Positions 31,439-43,116 of a stretch of 64,000 bases of DNA are shown here, one piece after another. The position numbers and the translations under genes were made by a program. Positions within the stretch are counted from its first letter, which is position 1; every line of letters begins with the position of its first letter. The notes beneath the pieces are model-generated. The model was not told the DNA's origin and ran no database searches. It saw only the letters and a program-made list of their open reading frames with translations. This DNA comes from Spiribacter vilamensis (GTDB lineage: Bacteria > Pseudomonadota > Gammaproteobacteria > Nitrococcales > Nitrococcaceae): contig NZ_SHLI01000001.1 in NCBI RefSeq assembly GCF_004217415.1, positions 1,817,239 to 1,881,238 of the forward strand. Reading direction: 5' to 3'.

Positions 31439-33912
31439 TGCTCTCGCTGCGGTTGCTCTACCGCGACTGGCGGGGCGGTGAGCTGCGCCTGCTCGCGCTC
31501 GCCCTGATCATCGCCGTGGCCGCGGTGACCGGCGTGTCCTGGCTCGCCGACCGGGTCGCCGGTGCCACCGAGGCCCGGGCGGCCGACCTGCTCGCGGCCG
31601 ACCGCGCGGTGGAGTATCCCTCGCCCATCCCCGATGCCTGGCAGGCCGACGCCGAATCCCTTGGCCTCGCCACCGCTCGCACGGCGGTCTTCCCCACCGT
31701 GGTGCTGAGCGGTGACGAGAGCCGGCTGGTGTCGGCGAAGGCGGTCACCGAGGGCTATCCGCTGCGCGGCAGCCTGCGCACCCGGCCCGAGCCCGGTGCG
31801 GCGGAGGTCGAGCCGCCGGGTATCCCCGAGCCGGGCACGGCCTGGATCGAATCGCGGCTGCTGGGCCTGCTCGACCTGGAGATGGGCGAGACGCTCCGTG
31901 TCGGTGAGCGCGTTCTCGAGATTACCGCCATCCTCAGCTTCGAGCCCGATCGGGGCCAGGGCTTCGGCGGACTGGCGCCCCGGGTGATGTTCAACCAGTC
32001 CGACCTGGCCGCCACCGAGCTCCTCGGCGAGGGCAGTCGGGTCCGTCACAAGCTGCTCCTCGCCGGTGAGGCGGCGACCGTAAAGGGCTTTACCGACCGG
32101 CTGGCGGCCGAGCAGGGCAACGCCGTCGAGATCGAACGCCCCAGCGAGCAGGGCCGTGGCGCCTCGGAGATCATCGGCCAGGCGAAGCGCTTCCTCGGTC
32201 TGGCCGCCCTGCTGACGGTGATCGTCGCCGGTGTCGCGGTGCTCCTGACGGTCCGCCACTATGCCGAGCGCCAGATCACCGGCGTCGCCGTGATGCGCGC
32301 CATTGGTGCCACGCGCCGACAGGTGCTGGGCCTGATGGTGGGCAAGCTGCTGTGGCTGGGGCTGTTCGCCGGGGCGATCGGTGCAGGGCTGGGTTATCTC
32401 CTGCACCTCGGCATGCTCGCGCTGGTCGCGGAACTGATCGACACCCGTCTGCCGCCCGCCGGCTGGCAGCCGCTCGCCACCGGCTGGCTGACGGCAGCCG
32501 CCGCGCTCATCGGCTTTGCCCTGCCCACCCTCGCGCGGCTGCGTGATGCCCCGCCCATGCGGGTTCTGCGCCAGGATCTCGGCAGTGGACTGCTGCGAGC
32601 CGGCATGCCGCTATTTGTCGCCGCGCTGGCGATCTTCGGGCTGATGGCCTGGCAGGCGGGGGATCTACGCGTCACGCTGAGTGTCTTCGGTGCGGTGGCG
32701 GCGACGCTGGTGCTGCTCGCCGCGGTGGCGGCGGCGGTGGTCTATGGCGCCCGGGCCTGGGCGCGGCGCGGCGGCAACAGCCGGCTGCTGTGGCTGACGG
32801 GGTTCACGCGCCGGCCGGTAACGGCCACGATCCAGATCGTCGCCGTGGGCCTCGGGCTGATGAGCCTGTTCCTGCTGGCGGTGGTGCGTAACGACCTGCT
32901 CAATGCCTGGGAGAGCGAGATCCCGCCGGATGCGCCCAACCAGTTCCTCATCAACATCCAGCCGGATGAGCTCGACGGCGTGCGCTCGACCCTCGCCGGG
33001 GCCGATATCGATACCCGCTTCTATCCCATGGTGCGGGCGCGGCTGACGTCGCTTAACGAGGACTCTGTCGAGGCCGAGGACTACGACAGCGCCGAGGCCC
33101 GCCGCCTCGCCCGGCGCGAGTTCAACCTCTCGTGGACGAGAGATCTGCAGTCGGACAACCGCATCATCGCCGGCGACTGGTGGGGCGCCACGGAGGACCC
33201 GCCGCCGCAGCTCTCGGTGGAGACCGACTTCGCCGAGCAGATCGGCGTTGAACTGGGCGACCAGCTGACCTTTACCTCCGGTGGCCGCCAGGTCACCGCC
33301 GAGGTCACCAGCCTGCGCGAGGTGCGCTGGGAGAGCTTTAACGTCAACTTCTTCGTGCTCGCCTCGCCCGGGACCTTCGACGATCTGCCCCAGACCTGGC
33401 TGACCAGCTTCTACCTGCCGTCCGAGGACAGTGCGGTGCTGAACGACCTGGTGCGCGAGTATCCGAGCGTGACACCCATCGATGTGAGCAGTGTCCTGCG
33501 CATCGTGCGCACGATCATCGACCAGGGCGCGAGCGTGGTCGAGCTCATGGCGCTACTGACCCTGGCCGCCGGGGTGCTGGTGCTGCTGGCGGCGCTGCAG
33601 ATCACCGGCGAGCAGCGTCGCTTCGAGAGTGCCCTGCTGCGGGCGCTGGGCGCGAGCGGCAAACGCATCCGGCGCATGGCCCGGCTCGAGTTCTGGCTGG
33701 TGGGCCTGGTCGCCGGCGGCATCGCCGGGCTCGCCGCCACCGCGGCCGGCGTGGTGGTGGCGGAGGTGCTGTTTAACCTCGACTACCCGTTCCGGCCGTT
33801 GACGCTGGTCGCCGGTGCGCTGGTGGGGCTGGTGACCGTCTGGGTGGCGGGATCGCTGGGGGCAAGGCGGTATTACCGGGTATCGCCGATGCGGTTATTA
33901 CGAGAAGGCTGA
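31438..33912 (+). CDS. ybbP: FtsX-like ABC transporter permease (YbbP-like)
   Basis: An 824-residue permease with two FtsX domains. One N-terminal helix is followed by a large periplasmic domain, three membrane segments around residues 255-360, two more near 385-440, one near 470, a second periplasmic domain, and three C-terminal helices near 700-810. This ten-helix design is typical of YbbP/AttF-type exporters. It is translationally coupled to the ATPase. A mechanotransmission or lipid/lipoprotein role is likely by family. Confidence 0.9.
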   Translation: MLSLRLLYRDWRGGELRLLALALIIAVAAVTGVSWLADRVAGATEARAADLLAADRAVEYPSPIPDAWQADAESLGLATARTAVFPTVVLSGDESRLVSAKAVTEGYPLRGSLRTRPEPGAAEVEPPGIPEPGTAWIESRLLGLLDLEMGETLRVGERVLEITAILSFEPDRGQGFGGLAPRVMFNQSDLAATELLGEGSRVRHKLLLAGEAATVKGFTDRLAAEQGNAVEIERPSEQGRGASEIIGQAKRFLGLAALLTVIVAGVAVLLTVRHYAERQITGVAVMRAIGATRRQVLGLMVGKLLWLGLFAGAIGAGLGYLLHLGMLALVAELIDTRLPPAGWQPLATGWLTAAAALIGFALPTLARLRDAPPMRVLRQDLGSGLLRAGMPLFVAALAIFGLMAWQAGDLRVTLSVFGAVAATLVLLAAVAAAVVYGARAWARRGGNSRLLWLTGFTRRPVTATIQIVAVGLGLMSLFLLAVVRNDLLNAWESEIPPDAPNQFLINIQPDELDGVRSTLAGADIDTRFYPMVRARLTSLNEDSVEAEDYDSAEARRLARREFNLSWTRDLQSDNRIIAGDWWGATEDPPPQLSVETDFAEQIGVELGDQLTFTSGGRQVTAEVTSLREVRWESFNVNFFVLASPGTFDDLPQTWLTSFYLPSEDSAVLNDLVREYPSVTPIDVSSVLRIVRTIIDQGASVVELMALLTLAAGVLVLLAALQITGEQRRFESALLRALGASGKRIRRMARLEFWLVGLVAGGIAGLAATAAGVVVAEVLFNLDYPFRPLTLVAGALVGLVTVWVAGSLGARRYYRVSPMRLLREG

Positions 33913-33927
33913 CGAGAGGTGCTGTGC

Positions 33928-34001
33928 CGCTGCCGTCCCCTCGTACCGGGCTCATACTTCGCTGGCGCTCAGAAATCGCCCGGTACGAGGGGACGGCAGC
34001 G
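33928..34001. repeat. Perfect 24-bp palindrome with conserved 26-base loop (element 1)
   Basis: Two arms of 24 bases (33928-33951 and 33978-34001) are exact reverse complements. They start CGCTGCCGTCCCC and end with the inner CCGGGC. The 26-base loop reads TCATACTTCGC, five variable bases, then CTCAGAAATC. The same loop, in reverse orientation and with only three differences, occurs in element 2 at 34421-34496, whose outer arm sequence is unrelated. There is no T tract, so it is not a standard terminator. It starts 15 bases after the ybbP stop. Confidence 0.9.
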
Positions 34002-34074
34002 ACAAGCCATGGCTCGTGGGGGTGGTTGCTTCGGCTATCCGCCAGCTACGGGGCCTTGCTGGGCGAGGTGAAAG

Positions 34075-34356
34075 ATGAGTGATGAGGCGTTCGACAGCGT
34101 ATGGGACGCCATCGAGGATACGGCTGCTGAAGCGGAGAAGATGAAGCTTCGTTCGAGTCTGATGATGGCCCTCGAGCAGCATATTAGTCGGCAGGGTTGG
34201 ACCCAGGGCGAAGCCGCCGTGCAGCTCGGCGTTACCCAACCCCGGGTGTCCGACCTGATGCGCGGCAAGGTCCACCTGTTCGGCCTCTACACCCTCGTGA
34301 ACATGGCCGTAGCCGCCGGCCTCCACATCGAAATGCACGTACAAGACCCCGCGTGA
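34075..34356 (+). CDS. XRE/HigA-like helix-turn-helix protein
   Basis: A 93-residue DNA-binding protein. An acidic N-terminal segment (FDSVWDAIEDTAAEAEKMKLRSSLMMAL) is followed by a helix-turn-helix (WTQGEAAVQLGVTQPRVSDLMRGK). This layout is typical of antitoxins paired with RelE/HigB or Gp49-like toxins. No toxin gene is found upstream or downstream; the expected place is occupied by the palindromic element. It is either an orphan antitoxin or a stand-alone regulator. It is flanked by elements 1 and 2. Confidence 0.85.
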   Translation: MSDEAFDSVWDAIEDTAAEAEKMKLRSSLMMALEQHISRQGWTQGEAAVQLGVTQPRVSDLMRGKVHLFGLYTLVNMAVAAGLHIEMHVQDPA

Positions 34357-34420
34357 GCCAGGGGGGATTAGAGGAAATTCTGCGTGTGGATCGGTTGATT
34401 AACCGCCAGAGCCCAGGTGT

Positions 34421-34496
34421 ACCGGTTTCGTGCTCTTTCCCGGGCGATTTCTGAGCAGCGGCGAAGTATGAGCCCGGGAAAGAGCACGAAACCGGT
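34421..34496. repeat. Perfect 25-bp palindrome with conserved 26-base loop (element 2)
   Basis: Arms at 34421-34445 and 34472-34496 are exact reverse complements. They start ACCGGTTTCGTGC and end with the inner CCCGGGC. The loop (34446-34471) read on the minus strand is TCATACTTCGC, five variable bases, CTCAGAAATC, i.e. the loop of element 1. The two elements point in opposite directions around the XRE gene. Element 2 ends eight bases before the end of cysQ on the opposite strand. Confidence 0.9.
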
Positions 34497-34504
34497 GCTG
34501 TGCT

Positions 34505-35359
<855 letters not shown>

Positions 35360-35535
35360 GGGGTCGAATATACATGGCCGGCGGGGAAAGTTGACAGGGC
35401 AGAATCAGGGGGCTAGCCTCCGCTTAACAGCCATTCAGGCACCGTCCCCTTGAAATTTCCGTTGATTTGCCGGGCGGCTCCGTCCGATTGGTCCAGTCTT
35501 GATCAGTTACCGATACCCGTTTGGAGGAATGCTTC

Positions 35536-35862
35536 GTGAGCGACAATATCGTCCACGTGTCCGATGCCAATTTTGAATCCGAAGTCGTGAATGCCGGTCA
35601 GCCCGTCCTGGTGGATTACTGGGCCGAGTGGTGCGGCCCCTGCAAGATGATCGGCCCGATCCTCGAGGAAATCGCGGGCAGCTATGAAGGCCAGCTCCGG
35701 ATCGCCAAGCTCAATATCGACGAGAACCCGGAGACGCCGCCCAAGTACGGTATCCGCGGGATCCCGACGTTGATGCTGTTCAAGAATGGCGGTGTCGAGG
35801 CGACCAAGGTGGGCGCGTTGTCCAAGGCGCAGCTCTCCGCATTCATCGACAGCAACCTTTAA
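35536..35862 (+). CDS. trxA: Thioredoxin 1
   Basis: A 108-residue thioredoxin. The active site WCGPC has Cys33 and Cys36, the cis-proline lies in [14 protein letters not shown], and the length equals E. coli TrxA. The start is GTG at 35536 with GGAGGA seven bases upstream. It lies upstream of rho, as in many gammaproteobacteria. Confidence 0.97.
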   Translation: MSDNIVHVSDANFESEVVNAGQPVLVDYWAEWCGPCKMIGPILEEIAGSYEGQLRIAKLNIDENPETPPKYGIRGIPTLMLFKNGGVEATKVGALSKAQLSAFIDSNL

Positions 35863-35911
35863 CCCGCGGGACACCTCCGGGGTGCGTCCCCTCCTCTCCT
35901 ACCAAGGCAGC

Positions 35912-35933
35912 GGCCGTCCGTCGGGCGGCCCTT
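35912..35933 (+). terminator. Weak hairpin between trxA and rho
   Basis: GGCCGTCC and GGGCGGCC pair with one G-U around a three-base loop (35912-35930), followed only by CTTT. It may attenuate trxA read-through or belong to a regulated rho leader. The short T run makes full termination doubtful. Confidence 0.35.
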
Positions 35934-35942
35934 TGAACACTA

Positions 35943-37195
<1,253 letters not shown>

Positions 37196-37199
<4 letters not shown>

Positions 37200-37690
37200 C
37201 TGTCGGGCTGGCGCTCCCAGGTCTCGAAATCCATCGGGTAGGCGTGCTCGGCGTCCGCCGGATGGTGGGTGATGGCGGTGCGCTGCCAGTCCGGGCCCTC
37301 GAACACCGGAAACCAGGTATCCCCCGCCAGCTCGGCCCGCACCCGGGTCAGCTCGATGCGATCGGCGCGCGGTAGAAACGCCTCGTAGATGGCCGCACCG
37401 CCGATCACCATCAGTTCCGCCACATCCCCGGCCGCCGCGATGGCCGCCTCCATTGAATGCACCACGTCGACCCCCGGCGCCGACCAGTCCGGGTTGCGGG
37501 TCATGACGATGTTCTGGCGCCGCGGCAGCGGCCGGCCGATGGACTGGTAGTTGCGGCGCCCCATGACGATGGGCTTGTCCCGGGTGAGCGCCACGAAATG
37601 CCGCATGTCGTCCGGCAGGCGCCAGGGCAGGTCGTTGTCCTGTCCGATTACGCGGTTGTCGGTCATGGCGACGACGAAGGTTATCTGCAT
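37196..37690 (-). CDS. folA: Dihydrofolate reductase
   Basis: A 164-residue type I dihydrofolate reductase. Features are [27 protein letters not shown] with the catalytic aspartate, [23 protein letters not shown], and the NADPH loop [13 protein letters not shown]. It supplies tetrahydrofolate, which thyA next to it oxidises to dihydrofolate. The thyA-folA order on this strand makes a functional pair. It converges with rho with a four-base overlap. Confidence 0.97.
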
Positions 37691-37701
37691 GGGGGCGGCT
37701 C

Positions 37702-38496
37702 CTAGACGGCGATGGGGGCGGTGATGCGCGGGTGCGACGTGTAGCCGTTCACCTGGATGTCATCGAAGCGGAAGTCGAACAGGTTGTCGATATCCGGGTT
37801 GAGCGCGAGGGTCGGCAGCGGCAGCGGATCGCGGGCCAGCTGCGTGTCGGCCTGCTCGAGGTGATTGAGATACAGATGGGCATCGCCCAGCGTGTGGATG
37901 AATGTGCCCGGTTCGAGGCCGGTGACCTGCGCGACCATGTGGGTGAGCAGCGCGTACGAGGCGATGTTGAACGGCACACCCAGGAACAGATCGGCGCTGC
38001 GCTGGTAGAGCTGGCAGGAAAGCCGCCCCTCGGCGACATAGAACTGGAACAGCACATGGCAGGGCGGCAGCCCCATGCGATCGACCTCCGCCGGGTTCCA
38101 GGCGCTGACGATGTGGCGGCGCGAATCGGGGTTGTCGCGGATCTGCGCCACCACCCGGGCGATCTGGTCGATGTGCCCGCCCTCCGGCGTCGGCCACGAT
38201 CGCCACTGAACGCCGTAGATCGGCCCCAGATCGCCGTTTTCATCGGCCCATTCGTCCCAGATGCGAACATTGTTGTCCTTGAGGTAACGGATGTTCTGCT
38301 CGCCGGCGAGGAACCACAACAGCTCGTGGATGATGGCGCGCAGATGCAGCTTCTTGGTGGTTACCATCGGGAAGCCGGCGGCGAGGTCATAGCGCATCTG
38401 CCAGCCGAATACCGAGCGTGTGCCGGTGCCGGTGCGATCGGCCTTTTCGACGCCGTGATCGCGGACGTGGCGGAGGAGGTCGAGATACTGCTGCAT
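37702..38496 (-). CDS. thyA: Thymidylate synthase
   Basis: A 264-residue ThyA that methylates dUMP to dTMP. The catalytic cysteine is Cys146 in [12 protein letters not shown]. The phosphate-binding arginines ([12 protein letters not shown] and [11 protein letters not shown]) and the C-terminal [12 protein letters not shown] are intact. Length equals the E. coli enzyme. It is followed after 11 bases by folA. Confidence 0.98.
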   Translation of the reverse strand: MQQYLDLLRHVRDHGVEKADRTGTGTRSVFGWQMRYDLAAGFPMVTTKKLHLRAIIHELLWFLAGEQNIRYLKDNNVRIWDEWADENGDLGPIYGVQWRSWPTPEGGHIDQIARVVAQIRDNPDSRRHIVSAWNPAEVDRMGLPPCHVLFQFYVAEGRLSCQLYQRSADLFLGVPFNIASYALLTHMVAQVTGLEPGTFIHTLGDAHLYLNHLEQADTQLARDPLPLPTLALNPDIDNLFDFRFDDIQVNGYTSHPRITAPIAV

Positions 38497-38520
38497 GGCG
38501 GCGGGTGACTCCGTAGTGGG

Positions 38521-39318
38521 CTAGTTCGAGGCGGGGGACAGGCGGTGGCGATAGGCCCAGGCGAGCAACGCCAGGCCGGCCGCGACCATGGGGAGCGACA
38601 GCAGCTGGCCCATGGTCAGCCAGCCGCCCATCAGATAGCCGATATGCGCATCCGGCAGACGCACGAACTCCACCGCGAACCGGGCGAGCCCGTAGCCGGT
38701 GAGGAACACCCCCGTGATGGCACCCGTCGGCCGCGGATGGCGGGAGAACCCCCAGACCAGCGCGAACAGCGCCAGCCCCTCCAGCGCCAGCTCGTAGAGC
38801 TGCGAGGGATGGCGGGGTTCCGTGCCCAGCGGCGGGTAGACCATTCCCCAGGGCCATTGCGTGGGCGCGCCCCAGAGCTCGCCGTTGATGAAGTTGCCGA
38901 GCCGCCCGGCGGCCAGCCCCGGGGGGATCAGGGGCGCGACAAAGTCGCCCAGCGCCAGCGCGCCGATACGCTGGCGGCGCGCGTACCAGGCCATCATCAC
39001 GATCACGCCGAGCAGGCCCCCGTGGAAGGCCATGCCGCCCTCCCACACCCGCAGCAGCGAGAGCGGATCGGCCAGCAGGTCGCCGCCACTGTAGAAAAGC
39101 GCGTAGCCGACCCGACCGCCGACCACGACGCCGATGGCGCCAAAGAGGAGCACATCGTCCATCTGCGCGGGGCTGACCGGGGTGTCGGCGCGCCGGGCCC
39201 GCAGTCGCCCCAGCCACCAGGCGAGGCCGAAGCCGATGGCATACATGACGCCATACCAGTGGATGTCGAGGGGGCCAAGGGACAGGGCGATCGGATCGAT
39301 GGCGGGATACTGCAGCAT
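38521..39318 (-). CDS. lgt: Prolipoprotein diacylglyceryl transferase
   Basis: A 265-residue inner-membrane enzyme with about seven helices that attaches diacylglycerol to the lipobox cysteine of prolipoproteins. The Lgt signature is seen as [13 protein letters not shown], and the HPSQLYE motif is intact. The N-terminus [20 protein letters not shown] is typical. It lies upstream of thyA, an order common in gammaproteobacteria. Confidence 0.97.
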   Translation of the reverse strand: MLQYPAIDPIALSLGPLDIHWYGVMYAIGFGLAWWLGRLRARRADTPVSPAQMDDVLLFGAIGVVVGGRVGYALFYSGGDLLADPLSLLRVWEGGMAFHGGLLGVIVMMAWYARRQRIGALALGDFVAPLIPPGLAAGRLGNFINGELWGAPTQWPWGMVYPPLGTEPRHPSQLYELALEGLALFALVWGFSRHPRPTGAITGVFLTGYGLARFAVEFVRLPDAHIGYLMGGWLTMGQLLSLPMVAAGLALLAWAYRHRLSPASN

Positions 39319-39350
39319 GGGCGCTATTGTGACCGAAGCAACCGAGTCCG

Positions 39351-40964
39351 TCAGCTGTCTCTCATACCCGGATCCGCACAGTGGATGACCATGCCGCGGC
39401 CCCGCGATTTGGCCTCGTACAGCGCCGCGTCTGCCCTTAGCAGCAGTTTCTGGCTGTCATCGCGCTCGCCGCCCAGGGGCGCCAGCCCAATGCTCAGCGA
39501 CAGGCCCCGGGGCGCTTCCGAGCCCGCGAGATGCAGCCCACCGACGGTTTCCTGGATGCGCTCGGCGACCTTCCCGGCCGCCTCGACATCCGTATCGGGC
39601 AGCAGGACAAGGAACTCATCGCCGCCGATCCGCCCGGCGATATCGGTGGTGCGCAGCGTTTGGCGCAGGGCCTCGGCGAAGTGGACGAGGGCCTCGTCGC
39701 CGGCGTCATGGCCGTGCGAGTCGTTGATCTCCTTGAAGTAGTCGATATCGATCAGCAGCGCGGTCGTGGCGTTGCCGATGCGATCCGTCCGCGCCAGTTC
39801 CTCCTCCAGTCGATCGAAGATATGACGCCGGTTCGGCAGCTCCGTGACCGGATCCGTATTGGCCAGATCGCGCAGGCGCTGCTCGTAGGCCTTGCGCTGC
39901 GTGACATCCCGGTACTGCCAGAGATGGCCCTGGTATGACCCCTCGAGGAAAATCGGCATGAAGTCGCGCTCAATCCGTCTGCCATCGGTCAGTTCGTGCA
40001 GCTCGCCGTGAACGGGAACGCGATTGGCGATGGCCTCCCTAGTGCGCTCGAGGAACCCGCGCGGGTCGGTGCAAAGCGCGGCGATGGCCGCCTTCGTCCG
40101 TTCGGTACCGCAACCCTCCATCTCACCGGGCGAGTCGCAGAGGTGGAACAGGCTGCAAAGAGCCGGGTTGGTCAGGACGATCGCCTCGTGCTCGTCCTCC
40201 ATCAGTACCCCACCCTCGAGGCTGGTCAGCAGGGTCCGCAGGCGTTCGCGTTCGGTCTTCAGTTTCTCCTCCGAGGCGAGACGATCGGAGATGTCCATGG
40301 CCCCGATCACGACCAGCCACGCCCCGGTCTCCGGATCCGGCATCCGCCGGGCTTCCTCGCGGAACCACGCGCTGCCGTCGGCGGTGTTGAGGCGGGCCTC
40401 GATAACGGCCTCACCGTTTTCCCCGATGGCCTCGTGCAGGGCCTGGAAACCGGCCTGATCGGCGAACTCGTCGCCAAGCGTCGGGTGATCGCCGAGCCGG
40501 GCGGCGGCGGCCGGGTTGCGGCTGATGACACTCAGCGATTCGTCGTAGACCGAGACGAGCATCGATGAGTGGCGCAACGCCTGCAGGGCGCGCTGTGTCG
40601 GCGAATCCAGCACGTCCAGCCGCGTACCCTCCACCAGCATGGCGAGTCGCCCGTCTTCGAGATGAAAGGGCTGGCAGGCGCAGTGCACCGTGACGGGGTT
40701 CCCGTGCGGGAAGAATGACCACGAATCGACGATGGTCTCGCCCGCCTCGAGGCGGCGCAGGTAATCTTCCAGTTGCTGGCGCACCGCCTCGGTCATGGTG
40801 GCACCGAAATCCCGGGCGCGGAGTGATGCCAGGGAATCCGCGCCCCACAGTTTAATGGCCGCCGGATTGGCCCAGGCCATGGCGCGGCGCTCGATATCGA
40901 ACACCCACAGCGGGCTGACCAGCCGATCGGTGAATGCCTGGATTGCCGGATCGTCCAGATCCAT
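39351..40964 (-). CDS. PAS-GGDEF diguanylate cyclase
   Basis: A 537-residue cytoplasmic sensor enzyme. About three PAS-like domains (residues 10-110, 130-230, 240-365) precede a C-terminal GGDEF domain (from about 375). The active-site GGDEF is intact ([12 protein letters not shown]) and a product-inhibition I-site RTTD lies five residues before it, so c-di-GMP synthesis with feedback control is expected. No membrane helix and no EAL domain are seen. The signal is unknown. c-di-GMP commonly promotes polysaccharide production and biofilm formation. Confidence 0.92.
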   Translation of the reverse strand: MDLDDPAIQAFTDRLVSPLWVFDIERRAMAWANPAAIKLWGADSLASLRARDFGATMTEAVRQQLEDYLRRLEAGETIVDSWSFFPHGNPVTVHCACQPFHLEDGRLAMLVEGTRLDVLDSPTQRALQALRHSSMLVSVYDESLSVISRNPAAAARLGDHPTLGDEFADQAGFQALHEAIGENGEAVIEARLNTADGSAWFREEARRMPDPETGAWLVVIGAMDISDRLASEEKLKTERERLRTLLTSLEGGVLMEDEHEAIVLTNPALCSLFHLCDSPGEMEGCGTERTKAAIAALCTDPRGFLERTREAIANRVPVHGELHELTDGRRIERDFMPIFLEGSYQGHLWQYRDVTQRKAYEQRLRDLANTDPVTELPNRRHIFDRLEEELARTDRIGNATTALLIDIDYFKEINDSHGHDAGDEALVHFAEALRQTLRTTDIAGRIGGDEFLVLLPDTDVEAAGKVAERIQETVGGLHLAGSEAPRGLSLSIGLAPLGGERDDSQKLLLRADAALYEAKSRGRGMVIHCADPGMRDS

Positions 40965-41105
40965 CTGACCATCTCCCTCTCTTGTCCCGGGCGTGGATAG
41001 TACTCGCTAAATCAGGCGATTAGGAAATGCCGGGTGTCCACCCGGCGGAGCGTTCGCTAGACTGCTTCGACAGATATGGCGCAATGGCAGAGTCAGGGAG
41101 ATACC

Positions 41106-41783
41106 GTGCAGCAGTGGGCGCGTGCGATGGGCAGGATCGGATTGATGACGCTGGTGATCATGCTTGCGACGGCGGGCGGGGCGGTCGCGCAGACAACGGC
41201 CTACGTCACCGACGAGCTCGAGATCACTATGCGCAGTGGTCAGGGCAATGACTACCGGATCCTCCGCGTGCTGCCCTCGGGCGCCCGGCTCGAGGTCCTG
41301 CAGCGCGGCGAGACCTGGACCCGGGTGCGCGCCGGCGATACCGAGGGCTGGGTGCGCAGTATCTACCTGCAGTCCGAGCCCGGTGCCGCCGCGCAGCTCG
41401 AGGAGGCCACCAGCCAGCTGACCGAACTGCGCGACGAGAACCAGGCGCTGACCGAGGAGTTGGACGAGCTCGAATCCCGGCTGGAAACGGTTAGCGAGGA
41501 GAACGAGCAGCTGCGCGCCGACAACCAGCGCATGACCCAACGGCTGCAGCAGGCCGAGGAGGGGCTCGAGCTCGCCGACGAGAACCAGTCGCTGAAAAAG
41601 GAAGTGCTCGATCTCGAGCGCCAGGTCCAGGACCTCTCCCGCGAGGCCGATCGCATGGCCGATCGCGAGAACCGGGACTGGTTTATCGCCGGGGCCGGGG
41701 TGATCGTGTTCGGGATGCTGTTCGGCATTACCCTGACCCGCATTCGCTGGCGGCGGCGCAGCAGTAGCTGGAGCGAGCTGTAG
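41106..41783 (+). CDS. SH3b-coiled-coil membrane protein (YgiM/TIGR04211-like)
   Basis: A 225-residue protein: signal peptide (about 1-28, GGAVA), a bacterial SH3 domain (TTAYVTDELEITMRSGQGND to about 90), a long coiled coil of Glu/Leu/Gln heptads (about 95-190), and a C-terminal membrane helix (WFIAGAGVIVFGMLFGITL) with a basic tail. This layout matches the TIGR04211/YgiM family, envelope proteins of unclear role. GTG 41106 is chosen because GGGAG is just upstream. A TAGACT hexamer at 41057-41062 may be its -10 box. Confidence 0.87.
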   Translation: MQQWARAMGRIGLMTLVIMLATAGGAVAQTTAYVTDELEITMRSGQGNDYRILRVLPSGARLEVLQRGETWTRVRAGDTEGWVRSIYLQSEPGAAAQLEEATSQLTELRDENQALTEELDELESRLETVSEENEQLRADNQRMTQRLQQAEEGLELADENQSLKKEVLDLERQVQDLSREADRMADRENRDWFIAGAGVIVFGMLFGITLTRIRWRRRSSSWSEL

Positions 41784-41796
41784 GGCGCGGCCGACC

Positions 41797-43116
41797 ATGA
41801 CCGATCGCCTCAACGCCCTGGTGGACTGGTTCCGCCACAGCTCGCCGTTCATCCACGCCCACCGCGGGCGGACGTTCGTGGTGAGCGTCGGCGGCGAGGC
41901 ACTGAGCGACGGCACCGCCGCGGCACTGGTGCACGACCTGGCGCTGTTGAACGGCCTGGGGATCCGTCTGGTGCTGGTGCCGGGCGCCCGGCCGCAGGTC
42001 GAGGAGCGCCTCAACGCCCGCGGTGCGGCGATCCGCTACGTGAACGGGCTGCGGGTGACCGATGCCGAGGCCCTCGGCTGCGTGGTGGATGCCGTGGGCA
42101 GTGTCCGGCTCGCCATCGAGGCACTGTTCTCCATGGGGCTCGCCAACTCGCCGATGGCGGGACTGCGTTTGCAGGTGGCGAGCGGCAATTTCGTCACCGC
42201 CCGACCGCTCGGTGTCCGCGATGGCGTCGACTACCGGCAGACCGGCGAGGTCCGGCGCATCGATACCGCCGCCATCCGCCAGCGCCTCGACGACGGCGCT
42301 CTGGTGCTCCTGAGCCCGCTGGGTGTCTCGCCCACCGGTGAGCAGTTCAACCTCTACGCCGAAGACGTCGCCGTGGCCGCGGCGCGCGGGCTGCAGGCCG
42401 ACAAGCTGTTGTTCCTCCACGAGGGTGAGGGTCTGGTGACCGCGGCGGGCACGCCGCTGGGCGAGCTGACGGTGGAAGAGGCCCGTGACCGCTTCGAGTC
42501 GGCCGCCGGCGATGCCGAGCCCCTCCGCGCCCAGGTCACCCGCGCCATCACCGCCTGTCGGGGCGGGGTGGCCCGGGTGCACCTGCTGCCGCGGCAACGC
42601 GACGGCGCCATCCTCGGCGAGCTCTTCACCCGTGATGGCGTCGGCACACTGATTACGCCGCGGGCCTTCGAGCGCCTGCGGCCGGCCTCGGTAGAGGATG
42701 TCAGCGGCATCCTGGCGCTGATCGCGCCGCTCGAGGACGACGGCACGCTGGTGCGCCGCACCCGCGAGCGGCTCGAGACCGAGATCGGTGACTTCACGGT
42801 GATGGAGCGCGAGGGGACCGTGGTGGCCTGCGCCGCCCTGCATCGCATTGAGGACACGGCCGCGGCGGAGATCGCCTGCCTGGTGGTGCATCCCGACTAT
42901 CGCGACGGTCACCGCGGCCGCCAGCTCCTCGAGCGGCTGGAGCGCGACGCCGCCGCGGCGGGCCTCGAATCGCTGTTCGTGCTCACCACGCGCACCGCCC
43001 ACTGGTTCCGCGAGCAGGGCTTCGTCCCGGCGGATGTGGCATCACTACCCGCCGAGCGGCAGGCGTTCTACAACCTGGCGCGCGGTTCCAAGGTGCTGGT
43101 CAAGGCGCCCGGTTAG
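41797..43116 (+). CDS. argA: N-acetylglutamate synthase
   Basis: A 439-residue ArgA that acetylates glutamate in the first step of arginine synthesis. An N-terminal amino-acid-kinase-like domain (residues 1-285, FVVSVGGEAL and LVPGARPQVEERL) is fused to a C-terminal GNAT acetyltransferase domain (CLVVHPDYRDGHRGRQLLERLE). The domain order and length are those of gammaproteobacterial ArgA, normally feedback-inhibited by arginine. The 3' end overlaps the next convergent gene by four bases. Confidence 0.95.
   Translation: MTDRLNALVDWFRHSSPFIHAHRGRTFVVSVGGEALSDGTAAALVHDLALLNGLGIRLVLVPGARPQVEERLNARGAAIRYVNGLRVTDAEALGCVVDAVGSVRLAIEALFSMGLANSPMAGLRLQVASGNFVTARPLGVRDGVDYRQTGEVRRIDTAAIRQRLDDGALVLLSPLGVSPTGEQFNLYAEDVAVAAARGLQADKLLFLHEGEGLVTAAGTPLGELTVEEARDRFESAAGDAEPLRAQVTRAITACRGGVARVHLLPRQRDGAILGELFTRDGVGTLITPRAFERLRPASVEDVSGILALIAPLEDDGTLVRRTRERLETEIGDFTVMEREGTVVACAALHRIEDTAAAEIACLVVHPDYRDGHRGRQLLERLERDAAAAGLESLFVLTTRTAHWFREQGFVPADVASLPAERQAFYNLARGSKVLVKAPG

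Noticed and set aside
33928-34001. Rho-independent terminator for ybbP
   Set aside because: The 26-base loop is too long and no T tract follows; the conserved loop in element 2 points to another function.
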